Assembly (NCBI GenBank): GCA_019009955.1
Contig: CM032231.1
Span: 94,634,501-94,698,500, forward strand
DNA length: 64,000 bases
Direction of reading: 5' to 3'
Source of the DNA: Riptortus pedestris
Taxonomy: Eukaryota > Arthropoda > Insecta > Hemiptera > Alydidae
Below are positions 45,432 through 55,756 of this stretch, in pieces; position 1 is the stretch's first letter; every line of letters starts with the position of its first letter. Both the position numbers and the translations under genes were made by a program. The notes under the pieces are model-generated. The model worked only from the letters and a program-made list of their open reading frames with translations, ran no database searches and was not told the origin of the DNA.

Positions 45432-46165
45432 ACTAGCTAAGTTACCCGGCTTCGCCCGGGAATTCATTTGAGGTTCAATGATGATGGAATTTTTTTTGCA
45501 AGGCTTTCCTTTGGATAATACTTTGACATTCCAGTGTTTAGGATTTGTACCCACCCGTCGTTGCTGTGGATTTGTTAATAATAAATTTATTCCTTTGCAA
45601 GGCTCCACTGTCCCCCTCCCGTTCGAACCTAAAAATTTTAATATAGCTTTTAATCATGGAAGAATAAATGATAATTTACATATAGAGTTTGTTAGTTCGG
45701 TTCAATCGTTAGCGCCCAATAAAATTGTTGGCTCCCGCTTTAGTTTTTGGTGTATATCACGTTTATACATTGTTATAAGACAAAAGTATATATAACAATA
45801 GCTGCTCTAAATAACTTATATTATGTGCGAATTTGCCGAAAAAGAAATACTAAACGAAATATCGCTGTTTTTTAGTTTGAGGCCTCCCTTACAACCCCCA
45901 CTCCTGCTCGTCCCTAGAAATGTTGGTACAGCTTATTATCATGGAGGAGTTAGTGCTAATTTACATACCGAGTTTCGTTTAGTTCGGATTAGTCTTTTAT
46001 GCCCAATAAAATTATTGACTCCCGCTATAGTTTTTAGCTTATATCTCATCTATACTTCGGTGTACGACAAAAGTTACTCAAAATAACAAACTAAACAACT
46101 TTTGTAATGTGCATATTTGCCGATATAGCAATACGAAACGAAATATTGCTATTTTTAAGGACGAC
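45432..46165 (+). repeat. Element T, right arm of an inverted pair
   Basis: It starts CTAGCTAAGTTACCCGGCTT, 'cgcccgggaattcatttgag', then 'tttgcaaggctttcctttgg'. Two tandem units follow: 'tcatggaagaataaatg' at 45654 and 'tcatggaggagttagtg' at 45938, about 284 bases apart. It ends near 46165. Open frames here are translations of the repeat. Confidence 0.8.
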
Positions 46166-47477
46166 TATATTATTTATTATATTTCGTATAATATAATGTA
46201 ATGATTATTTTTTAAAAAAGAGTTAATTCCTAAATAACCCCTTGAGTAGTTAGTGGACACTCAAAATCCGTCGAGGATGAAATAAATGGTTATATAAAGG
46301 AATTATTATTTTTCTGGCTTCATAGCTCAAAAGAAATATAATATATATATATATATATAAATTAATATAAACATTTTTGAAATTCAGGACATACATTGCT
46401 TCTGATCATTAAGGCGAGATCTGAGCCGAAAAAGATTGATTAGGTTATGACTGCCACCAAAGAAGTGAGTCTAAAATATCTTATTACACCGGACAGTGTT
46501 CGTTGACCAAGGCAATAACGGGTCACCTAGTCTTCAAACCGCAGGTAACCTTATAGCTATTGGTGGGCTGGTTTTAAGTTTTGGTAAATACATTCCTGAA
46601 AATCTTGGCACATTCATTTCTTTTCTGTTATAAGTGCATAGATAATCTATAAGTTATAAAGATTTAGGAGTACAAAGAAAATAAACAACTTTTAAGAATT
46701 GAGAACATGAAGCGATCACGTTATCGTACGAAAATCAATATTATTTATTACAGAATTTTGTTCATTTAGAAACAACAAGACTGCCAGTAAAACAATTCAA
46801 TAACTCCAGAAGAAATCCCGCCAGTGACCAATTCAAATTGTTTTATCAAACTTACAAAATGTAATCATAAGTGTGTTATCAGCGTAGAACTGTACATTAT
46901 CATAATGACATATTAAAGGAAATTAATTACTTGGAAATAAATAATTTTTTATACCAATAATATAAAATTTGATGAGGGGACAACATGATACATACATTTA
47001 TACTCCTATTTTTACTTATTTATTATTTTACGGCCACTTTTCTAATAATTTTTTATTTATTTTTTTTCAGATTCCAATCCTTACCCGTAGATTTCTATCA
47101 GCGTTAATTTTGTTCACTACAACTTTTATATGTCGCAGCATTTCTTAATAAAATGTGCCGTTTCTGAAATAAAGATTCGTGCATTTTACGATTAAAGGAT
47201 GCGTTAGAACGAAAAAACTACAGATAAAAACTCGTTTAAGAATTTGATTTTCTACAAGAATCCGCAATACAAAGTAGAGCATTCCATTGGAAATTCCAAA
47301 GTTATGGTTGCTGGAGATGTACTGGAGAATATTACGAGGTTGAATATGGACTGGATGGATTCTTCAGGAGTCCCAATTATAGCACACCAAGTTTCAGCCT
47401 TGTATTAAAATTAGTGGTTTTAAGTGGGGTGGCACTGGAAGTTGGTAAACCCCGTACACACACATAAAATCGTTTTC
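46166..47477. other. Unassigned sequence, 1.3 kb
   Basis: AT-rich, with a short TA run at 46340. No family or gene is recognised. Confidence 0.45.
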
Positions 47478-47541
47478 ATTTGAAAATCACGTCTTGAGTG
47501 CAACTTCAATAATTGATTTTTCATGAGGGAAATCTGCTAAA
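47478..47541 (+). mobile_element. Element H, solo 3' end
   Basis: 'tttgaaaatcacgtcttgag', 'gatttttcatgagggaaatc' and TGCTAA, without the rest of the element. The next H piece starts immediately. Confidence 0.7.
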
Positions 47542-47542
47542 T

Positions 47543-47567
47543 TGGCGATCTCTAAAGCATTAATAGA

Positions 47568-47612
<45 letters not shown>

Positions 47613-47937
47613 GTGTGTGTGTGTGTGTGTATAAGATAGTTTCACAGTGCTTATGGATCAGTGGGAGTCTATAGAGTATATAAGCCAGACAGATCCTCTG
47701 AATGGCTATCGATTATTATTATGAATCCCTCGAGTCTCGCTGGGGGGGGGGGCTAAGGATCTTAAAGGTCTATAATGCCAACCGAAATATATATTCAGGG
47801 GAGAAAGAGTTTTGAACGGAACTCATATTCGTCAACTCCTGAGTGCGATCGATGGACATTTGAAGACATTTTTCGAAAATCGTGTCATGAGTATAACCTC
47901 AATATTTAGTTAATTTTTCTTAAGGGAAATCAGCTAA
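47543..47937 (+). mobile_element. Element H, 3' half with an insert after (TA)n
   Basis: 'ggcgatctctaaagcattaa' precedes (TA)n at 47571-47609 and a short GT run. An unrelated 180-base segment with G10 (about 47630-47808) follows. The 3' block resumes at 47810 and ends 'tttcttaagggaaatcagct'. Confidence 0.7.
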
Positions 47938-47959
47938 AAAATGAAGCGAAGTTGGAAAA

Positions 47960-48538
47960 GTCCGTCACGCAAGGGCTTCGTAAACTAAGCAGATTTCCCA
48001 CGTGAAGTTTTACAATAGAGAAATTTCAGTATAGAGAGCCGATCAGTGACGGGAATGGTCCGAACTAGATCTTGACGGAAACTTACGACTAGACCCGAAG
48101 ATAGCCGATCTCATTTCAGAAGCTGAAAACAGAAAAATGCAAATATCTCGGTTACTATTCAAGATAAAGAATAAATGTATATAACACTATTTAGTTTAAT
48201 TTGCAATAAGATTGATTCTATATAACTTTTCGATCCAACGTATAGTAATGGTGATATTTCGGAAGTCCTCCCCTCTAAACCATGCCCTCCCACTGGTCCG
48301 ATTTCAACCATTAACGAAATTGATCTTTCTTTTTACATAAAACGGTTAAATATCGAGTTTCGTAACGATCAAACGAAAATTGCGACCGCTAGAGCGTTAA
48401 CAGACAAATATATATAATTTTGAACGGACCTCATTTTCGTCATCCCCTGGGTAGGATCGATGGACATTTGAAGAAATTTTTCGAAATTCGCGTCATGAGT
48501 ACGACCTCAATAGCTGATTTCCCGTAGGGAAATCTGCT
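47960..48538 (+). mobile_element. Element H, complete short form (579 bp), best reference copy
   Basis: AAAA then GTCCGTCACGCAAGGGCTTC, 'aagcagatttcccacgtg', single internal unit (aatatctcggttactattca, cgatccaacgtatagtaatg, actggtccgatttcaacc), 'gaccgctagagcgttaacag', a minimal 'atatatata' in place of (TA)n, 3' block (aggatcgatggacatttgaa, cgcgtcatgagtacgacctc) and the end 'gatttcccgtagggaaatct' GCTAAAA. It is non-coding. Confidence 0.9.
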
Positions 48539-49049
48539 AAAATGGTTAGAAAAGCTAATGGTTAAATGGCTGTCCACCCGCTGGAGGAAGTTAATGAGCG
48601 GGAAGCTCCGGCTCCAAAGAGGTCCGTTAGATGAAGGGTTGTTGAATAATTCTCTGCTCTTACCTCTGCCAGATGATGATTAAGATCGCAATTAACAATG
48701 TTTTAGAACCTCCTTGCTTTGAGCTTTGAGCCTGTAAAGCTGTACGGCATCTGAATACAGGGAGGATATCTTTTACTGCAAATAGAATACGTGGGAGAGA
48801 GGTTTAAGCCGTCACTCATCAACCACTCAGCTGAATGCGATAAAGGAAAAGATGACGCTCAATTAATAGAGATTAGTTCAATTAATTATTTCCTCTACAT
48901 GTTTCAACTTCACCGAAGTTTGTAACAGACCAAAAAGTTAGATAAGAGTACATTACACACTAAAACATCTGATTATAATCTAAATTAAAACTGCTGAGCG
49001 AACATGATATAAAATACTTTGATCACTAATCACACATTTCTATTTAATT
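48539..49049. other. Unassigned sequence
   Basis: A moderately GC-rich patch at 48570-48640. 'tatttcctctacatgtttca' at 48888 echoes the H-related element at 14698. No gene is recognised. Confidence 0.4.
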
Positions 49050-49195
49050 TTTTATTTATTATTACGAGCCCAGCAAATACGCTCTTCTAAAAGATTCAGA
49101 GAGATGTGCAAAAAATAACAAACAAACAAAATAATATAACGCACTAAGCTATGGAAAGAGAACACAAACTAAACATGGAGCATTAACAAAAAAGA
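49050..49195 (-). mobile_element. Family D-like retroposon 3' end
   Basis: 'ttttatttattattacgagc' followed by an A-rich body (aacaaacaaacaaaataa) resembles the D copies at 18479 and 52921 in layout, with weak sequence match. Confidence 0.4.
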
Positions 49196-49197
49196 CT

Positions 49198-49378
49198 GTA
49201 TATAGATATTACACTTTTATCTCAAAATTCCACGACACTTTTCCGTTTCATGTGGAATTGAACCACAACTTTAGGCTTAGGTGCCTGTTTGGTTGTTAGC
49301 TATTCACACCAAACTACTAAACCGAATTTTATGAAACTTCGCACATACATTACTCCCAACTTAGACTTGACATATCGA
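49198..49378 (-). repeat. Element T fragment
   Basis: 'aaattccacgacacttttcc', 'gtttcatgtgg' and 'aaaccgaattttatgaaact' match the first part of T(-). The tandem units are missing. Confidence 0.6.
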
Positions 49379-49707
49379 GTAAAGTGTTGGTCAGTTTAAT
49401 GTTAATATGACACTAGTAGAAGTGGTCTAGCTCTGAAAACTAAAAATTGCTAATACCTTGGATAATAATGGAGATAGAGGAACATTGTTTTAACAGCGTT
49501 TATAGGAAATTAAATTTACATAATATAATAAGATTACAAGATTGGTTCTTTACTATTTTTCAACCCTACGTATGAAAGCGAAGACATTTCAAACCCAACC
49601 GCCCCTTTAAACCCTTCCGTGGTCCGATTTGAGTTATTAACGAACTTCATCTTTAGATTTGCATGAAATTTTTAAATAATGACTTTGGTAACGATGAAAC
49701 AAAATTA
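49379..49707 (+). mobile_element. Element H, internal fragment
   Basis: 'aatgttaatatgacactagt', 'ctgaaaactaaaaattgc', 'aacccttccgtggtccgatt' and 'tttggtaacgatgaaacaaa'. Both termini are missing. Confidence 0.7.
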
Positions 49708-50104
49708 CTCAATGAGGAGGTTAGTATAGGTGTATTAGCTAAAGATCGTATACAACTCGAATTATTACAAAAATAACAGTAGTCATTCCATTCCACAACT
49801 ACCCAACAATAAACAAGGATACAATCCAAATCAACTCAAGAAGAACATCGTTCTAACAATTAGGATTAAAAGTACTCCTTTAAGATCATAGAAAAACCAT
49901 CATTGTCGGGTTTCTGAATGTTTATTGACTGTTGGCAAATAACTATGTTTACCGCTAGGCTTTTATAGTTCTAATGTGAAGTTAACTGAAAAAAAAAACA
50001 AAAAAAAAAACGCAAATATTGAAGCATCTTGCTTATCATAAAAGTTCGCCATCGCCTCTGATTTAGACATTAATTTAACTAAGCCTGTAATTAAATCGCT
50101 TTCT
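49708..50104. other. Unassigned sequence
   Basis: AT-rich with two A-runs near 49990-50010. Nothing recognised. Confidence 0.45.
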
Positions 50105-50240
50105 GGGCAAAGTAAATTATTTAGTGACGGAATTCATTAAATAACACCCTAAGTTCCAGCCTGGCTAGAAAAGGGTGGTAACCTGTAGATAACCCGTCCA
50201 AATTAGCCTAATTTGCGAAAAGTGGACGTAAATAAAAAAT
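50105..50240 (+). mobile_element. Element S, 3' two-thirds
   Basis: 'tttagtgacggaattcatta', 'ggctagaaaagggtggtaac', 'ctgtagataacccgtccaaa' and 'aaaagtggacgtaaataaa'. Confidence 0.8.
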
Positions 50241-51096
50241 CATTTTCTTATCATATATAATAACCTCGTTGAAGTAGTTCTAAATTCATGTGACATTTTA
50301 AATAATGATGAAACTAGCCTCTATACGATACTTTAAGGATGTTTCAAACTAGTATGTGATCTAGTGTGTGAAGTTTATATTTTTCATATTTTTAAAATAT
50401 TTCTTGCCGTCCTTGCAGATTTTAAAAATATTTATTTATCAAGCGTGCCTTGTAAAGAAAGTCCATTTTTTGTCCATCTCCACTATAAAGATAATTTAAA
50501 TATGCATTTCCCATTGCAAATGTATTACGGTTGCATTTCCGTCTACTTATTCTTGGCATAAGTAATTAAAGAGTGTAAAAAATAAATGGGAAAATAAAGA
50601 ATTTAACGTGAAGAGAATCTGCACTCATTTTCAAATGATTAATTCCAACTCTAATGAATTAAAGAAATAGAAGAGGAAGAATAATGATAAATATAAGCAG
50701 TTAAGTACAAGCTGAAAGGTGTTGAATTCATATAGGACTCATTAAAAAAGAAATGAATCCCAGTTAATTGCTTTCATTGCATTGTACTTAAAATTTAACA
50801 ATTCCTAACAATATGACGTGATTCGTAATGGAGTAATATAACCGTGAAAATCAAACTGAGACTACTGACAACCGCTGAATATAAAACGGTGCTAAATATG
50901 AAATCTGCTGACTCTATTTTTTATTCATAGAAACGTTTAATAGATTTACTTCACTGTAAGAAGTAAAGGAGAACTGTGATTTCGAAAAATTTCAGATTTG
51001 AAGGGAATTATGCGTTTTATCTCTCCCTGGATCAATTTAGACTAGCCAAGGGGTTAAAGGACGTGAATAAGCACGTATCTCGAATTACTGAAGAAA
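50241..51096. other. Unassigned AT-rich sequence
   Basis: No family is recognised. A 65-codon plus frame at 50364-50561 is hydrophobic, AT-driven and not assignable. Confidence 0.4.
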
Positions 51097-51939
51097 GTCC
51101 GTCACGCAGTGGCAGCGTAACTAAAAATATTTACCGCATACTGGTAAAACACACTACTGATCTCATCACACCGCAAATTATCTATTTCTATGTAAAAAAT
51201 CGACGAGAAGTGGGCAGGGGGCACTGAAGGCTAAAAACAAGAAAGAACGAATAACCCGCTTAAAACTGAGTTTCGTAAAAATGCATAGCTTAATAATTGT
51301 AGAGCATAAAAGTTTAACAAGAATGGTTCTATAACATTTTACTATCCGTCGGATATATTTTGAATTTTGGAATTCCCCTCCCTGTCTAAATCCCCACTAC
51401 TCCTGGTCCGATACCTATCAATAACAACTAAGAAGATCCGGAGCCCCCCAGTGACATGAATTCACAAATATTATGATCTTTAGTGTTACTGAAAAGGCTA
51501 AATATCGAGTATGCTATAGATCAAGTAAACATTTTCGAGACAAGAACATAAAATCTTTGATAACGTAATAAAGTTTTATTGAAAACGATATTTGGTATAT
51601 AAGCTTGGAAAAAAATGGTTCAAGATATAACAGCTTATCGTTAATATGACATGAGTATCAGTTACTTAATGAGGAAAACTAAAAGATCCAGATATCTCGG
51701 TTAGTATTCACAACAAAAAGAAATGTGTACATAACAACATTTATAGGTAATTTAATTTGCAATAAGATTGATTACAATCATTATTTACAATTACTCTATT
51801 CAAGTTATAAAACGGAGATATCTCAAATTTTCAAAATTCCCCTAAATCTCACTTCCACAGATGCGATTTCTCCCATTAAGGAACTTGATCTTTCTTTTTA
51901 CAACAAAAGTTCTTTTTACAACAGTAGTATACATATATA
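51097..51939 (+). mobile_element. Element H, long form, interrupted by mariner at its TA tract
   Basis: GTCCGTCACGCAGTGGCAGC start, two internal units, then 'acagtagtatacatatatat' where the mariner element is inserted. The expected 3' block does not follow on the other side. Confidence 0.75.
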
Positions 51940-51941
51940 TA

Positions 51942-52750
51942 CGAGGGCGTATTGAAAAGTAAGGTCTCCTATTTTTTTTTTCATAGAAAATTTAATTTAT
52001 TTACAACTTTGGTTACATCGTTGGAAGGGATGAATATTTACCTATTTTTCTACATATTCGCCTTGACGATCAATAACTTTTTGCATTCTGTTTACCAGCT
52101 TTTTAATGCCGGTGCCGTACCACTCTCCCGCCGCGTCACGAAGCCAACTGACGACTGCTTTTCAAGACGGAGAAGTCAGCGGGAAAGGTTATGGCCACCG
52201 TTTTCTGGGACCGGAACGGGGTTCTGGTTGATTTCATGCCAAAAGGAACAACAATCAACTCAGAAAGCTACTGCGAGACTCTCAAGAAACTTCGGCGAGC
52301 CATTCAAAACAAAAGAAGGGGTAGGCTCACCAAAGGAGTGTGTTTGCTTCATGACAATGCGCGTCCACATGTGTCACATCAAACGACCACCCTACTCAAT
52401 GGATTCGGCTGCGATATCATCGACCACCCTCCTTACAGCCCGGGCCTTGCCCCCAGCGACTACCACTTGTTTCCCGCTCTCAAGAAACACCTTGGGAGAC
52501 AGAAATTCAAGTCTGATGAGGAAGTTCAAGAAGCAGCCGTCAGTTGGCTTCGTGACGCGGCGGGAGAGTGGTACGGCACCGGCATTAAAAAGCTGGTAAA
52601 CAGAATGCAAAAAGTTATTGATCGTCAAGGCGAATATGTAGAAAAATAGGTAAATATTCAACCCTTCCAACGATGTAACCAAAGTTGTAAATAAATTAAA
52701 TTGTCTATGAAAAAAAAAAATAGGAGACCTTACTTTTCAATACGCCCTAG
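51942..52750 (+). mobile_element. Rearranged mariner element with 220-bp inverted arms
   Basis: The ends are CGAGGGCGTATTGAAAAGTA and its near-complement at 52731-52750. TA dinucleotides flank both sides (51940-51941 and 52751-52752), the mariner target duplication. The left arm 51942-52160 is an inverted copy of 52531-52750 and includes the antisense of the last transposase codons. The normal 5' UTR and N-terminal half of the gene are replaced. The total is 809 bp against about 1.3 kb for an intact mariner. Confidence 0.9.
52163..52649 (+). pseudogene. mariner transposase, C-terminal part (D,D34D)
   Basis: The frame enters at KTEKSAGKVMATVFWD and runs to the stop after GEYVEK. The catalytic residues D of LLHDNARPH and D of LAPSDYHLF are separated by 34 residues, diagnostic of mariner. 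The motif YSPGLAPSDYHLF is present. The DNA-binding helix-turn-helix and the first catalytic aspartate, which lie in the N-terminal half, are missing, so the product cannot be active. No stop interrupts the remaining about 160 codons, which suggests a fairly young copy. Confidence 0.95.
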
Positions 52751-52752
52751 TA

Positions 52753-52880
52753 TATAAAAGGATGTAGCGATTGCACTATTTTTTCTGATCGATACTAAAC
52801 TCGATATTTAATAAAACAATTAAATATCAAGTTTAGTAGCTCAGAAAAAAATCGAGACCTCTACAGCTAATAATCAACTT
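52753..52880. mobile_element. Element H internal segment in foldback
   Basis: 'ttctgatcgatactaaactc', 'gatatttaataaaac' is followed by its complement 'aattaaatatcaagtttagt', 'agctcagaaaaaaatcgaga'. The segment normally next to the (TA)n is present in both orientations, back to back. Confidence 0.65.
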
Positions 52881-52920
52881 TCAATTCTTGTGTATTTTCG
52901 CTACTGCTTTGTAAGATTAG

Positions 52921-53152
52921 TATTTATTTATTATTGTGCAGAGCTCCGCTACTGTGGCGACTTGGCTCTTCTTAAACATGGGGGAAAACGAAACAAAAAC
53001 AAGTAAAAAAAGTAACACAAAAGATATAAGAAACCTAAACACAACAAAATAACAAGAAACATATAAACAATAGCACAAAAGGAACACAATATAGAACTTA
53101 AAAAAGGTGGTAAATTTTTAAGTGAAAAGAAAACTTGGTAACTTTGAAACAA
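52921..53152 (-). mobile_element. Family D retroposon 3' end
   Basis: 'tttatttattattgtgcaga', 'gctccgctactgtggcgact', 'tggctcttcttaaacatggg', then an A-rich body ending 'aacttggtaactttgaaac'. It is closely related to 18479-18662. Confidence 0.6.
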
Positions 53153-53192
53153 AACTATTCATAAAAACAGGCATCATTCAAATTTAAACACG

Positions 53193-53265
<73 letters not shown>

Positions 53266-53333
53266 CACACACACACGCACGCACGCGCACACACGCGCGC
53301 GCACGCACGCACACACACACACACACACACGCA

Positions 53334-53388
<55 letters not shown>

Positions 53389-53585
53389 TCACACACATTA
53401 AAAAAATTAATATGGAATTAAATATTCTCAAACTGCCCAATTGTTTTTAAATATGTCAGAATCGTGTCAATATGTGGGCTACCCTCAGTCAGTAGTTCGT
53501 TCAAGTCATGTGGAATGTTTAAGTAAGTTCGTAATCTGCATTCTGTTAGTAGGTGTTTTATAGTTAGTCCAGTGTTGCAATGAGT
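53153..53585 (-). pseudogene. Jockey-like LINE C-terminus with microsatellite-bearing 3' UTR
   Basis: Minus-strand coding 53583-53418 reads [55 protein letters not shown], then stop. It contains the second half of the C-terminal zinc knuckle (CN...H...C) and the true C-terminus. The 3' UTR includes the long CA tract at 53193-53396 and ends with the same bases as the copy at 19862 (actattcataaaaa). It is 5'-truncated to about 56 codons. Confidence 0.85.
53193..53396. repeat. Long (CA)n/(CGCA)n microsatellite
   Basis: About 200 bases of CA repeat, mosaic in the centre with CGCA and CG units (gcacgcacgcgcacacacgc). It is the largest microsatellite in the window and lies in the 3' UTR of a LINE. 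Confidence 0.95.
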
Positions 53586-53739
53586 ATGAGATTAAATATA
53601 TATTCTTATATGTATTAAATAGTATATGCGCTGCATCTGGACGATTACTTCCTTTTAATATTACGTTCATAATTAAATGCGATCTAATTTTAGTAAATGT
53701 AAATTAATTGTAGTAAATGTAAAAAAGTTTGTGATGCCT

Positions 53740-54417
53740 GTATATCGCAAGAATATTTGCCATTGTTTTAAATTTTGTCAGAGAGACGAAGTATTCCTTA
53801 CGAGACTACTTATAGGTCATTCTCTCCTAACCCATGGCTATCTATTTGAAAAGAAAAGCATGCCTAAATTTAATGTGTGTAATGCTCCGCTTACGATAAA
53901 ACAGACTGCAAAAGACGTGGCCTTTAAATGTCCCACACAACATTACTTACTGAAGGTAGCTGACACATTTCCTTAATAGAACAACATTTAATAGACATTA
54001 ACATACTCGTGTATACAAAATAAAAAATATTACATTTTAAAATTGATAATTCTTTTTAAAATAAATGTTATAACTCAAGCAAAAATGTCAAATTATATGT
54101 GTCCATGTGTGTTATGTTTGCATGCGTTTCTGTAAATGAGTGTATAAGAGAGAAAGTGTGGGTGTATAATGGTGAATGTTGAAGATTTTTGAAAATTTAA
54201 TCCAATCACTTTATTTATGTAAATACTAATTTTTATTTATTGGTTTTAATTTTAATTATTGAAAATATATAATTGTTTTCGTTATTTATTAGTCATTTAA
54301 TGTTTCGTTTTTGCTTTTGTTCATAATTATTTTTATTTGATGCTATTTTTGTCTCTTTTGTTGCATTTTGTGTTAGTTAGTTTGTCTTGTCCTAATAGTA
54401 GGGTTTATTTTTTTTTC
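53740..54417 (+). pseudogene. Jockey-like LINE C-terminal fragment and putative 3' UTR
   Basis: Plus strand, within 53677-53976: DEVFLTRLLIGHSLLTHGYL, then FNVCNAPLTIKQ. This is the R.RIGH..LTH.YL...C..C...LT.KH motif at the C-terminus of Jockey-type LINEs. After it the frame drifts (AFKCPTQHYL) and the first Cys and the His of the knuckle are not clear. T-rich DNA to 54417 may be the 3' UTR. It faces away from the LINE at 53153-53585. Confidence 0.75.
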
Positions 54418-54465
54418 CATCCCAATTAGCCTAAGTTGCAAAAAGTGGACGTAAATTAATAATAA
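54418..54465 (+). mobile_element. Element S, last 48 bases
   Basis: 'catcccaattagcctaagtt', 'gcaaaaagtggacgtaaatt' and an (AAT)n tail. Confidence 0.75.
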
Positions 54466-55312
54466 TAATTTTTTCCTGTTACTGTTTTCCATAGTTTTAT
54501 TTATAACTGCTGTTTTTTTTATAAGCAATATCACCTCGTAGCGAACGCTCCACAATAAATAAATCTTGTTAAATAGTGCCCTGTCTGCCCATGTTCCTTT
54601 AAAACTTGTGTTCAGTGCGATGGTGACTCTTAATTGTGTTGTAGTTGGAGTCAGTTATTTTTATTATGCATTGCTGTACCATTCTTAGGGAGGTATGTAT
54701 TGACTTGAATTGGCAGCAATGTAAAGGGAGTATTCCCAGAGAATATAAAGTGGAGAGTAATTTAGTTGGTAGATCTGGTGAAAAGAAGCGACCGAGTGTG
54801 TGTGTACCAAGGAGAAGGCGTCTTAACTGGAACGCCAAGCTTGTTAGGAACATGGACAACAACTCTTGTTGCTAAGATGGTTCGAGGGTAACGGGGAAGG
54901 GAGGTCATTCTCTTAACAACTTGTTTTCTCCAGGGATATCTGGGCTCAGGGGGAAATATTTAGGCCCATTTCACTGCAGCTCTAGTAACAGTTCTATCAC
55001 CTCCCTTAGGCATCGAACGGCCTCACCGACTGGACAATGAACGCCCCTTCAGCTAGCGGTCAATTTGGAGTCATAGAACTAGTGTACTTTGCATAAACCC
55101 GAAGGATCTGTATTCAGGACAGGCAGGATTCACAAATGCACTTATAAAATGTTTGAACTGAATAATGAACCGACTTCAAAAAATATTCTAGACTGCATTA
55201 AAAAGTAGAAGATTATAAATTTACATTGTTATGCACCATTATTTGTTTTAAAATTGAAAGAATTTTATTTTACATACAAATCTTAACAATAACAAGAATA
55301 AACTTAAAATTA
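54466..55312. other. Unassigned sequence
   Basis: The 54600-55130 part is more balanced in composition, with open frames on both strands (plus 54645-54875, minus 54599-54862) that overlap and have no recognised domain. The remainder is AT-rich. Confidence 0.35.
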
Positions 55313-55526
55313 TTTATTAACGTCCACTTTTTGCAACTAAGACTAATTGGGACCGGTTATCTATAGGTCACCACCCTTTTCCAGCCAGGGTGGGAGTAAG
55401 GATTTTATTTAATGAATTCCGCCAGTAAATAAATTCCTCTGCCCAGGCGGAATAGAACTCGCCAATCTAGGTTCACCATGTGAGATTAATGTCAACGCTT
55501 TAACTCACATGACTAACCTGAGCCCC
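55313..55526 (-). mobile_element. Element S, full-length inverted copy
   Basis: 'ttattaacgtccactttttg', 'ggtcaccacccttttccagc', inverted B-box region 'caggcggaatagaactcgcc' and inverted head 'ctttaactcacatgactaac', 'ctgagcc'. Confidence 0.85.
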
Positions 55527-55621
55527 GAAAATCTAATGGATACATTTTGTGGCAATAAAACTTTATATCACATGATTTTTATAAGTAGTCAAAACAAATT
55601 TAGCAGATTTAAAATTATTAT

Positions 55622-55718
55622 TATTATTATTTATTTATTAACGTCCACTTTTTGCAACTTAGGCTAATTGGGACGGGTTATCTACTGGTTACCACCCTTT
55701 TCTATCCAGGGTGGGATT
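55622..55718 (-). mobile_element. Element S, 3' fragment
   Basis: 'tttattaacgtccacttttt', 'ggctaattgggacgggttat' and 'ttctatccagggtggga', where it stops. Confidence 0.8.
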
Positions 55719-55756
55719 TTAGGACTTAAAATTAAATTATTTTAGGATTTAAAATT

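Noticed and set aside
45478..46086. Two plus-strand open frames of 105 and 87 codons
   Set aside because: They are readings of the T tandem units, recur in decayed form in other T copies, and have no domain.
51952..52599. A 215-codon plus frame as a separate gene
   Set aside because: Its first about 70 codons are the antisense of the inverted transposase 3' end, and the rest reads the transposase in another frame. The real remnant is 52163-52649.
52392..52682. A 96-codon minus frame
   Set aside because: Antisense of the mariner transposase. It matches the left arm only because that arm is an inverted copy.
53155..53440. Cys/Val-rich open frames on the minus strand
   Set aside because: They are translations of the (CA)n/(CGCA)n microsatellite. 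The same applies to the Tyr-Ile and Cys-Val runs at 6838-7122, 16887-17078, 17876-18064, 19414-19722, 20496-20699 and 45235-45471.
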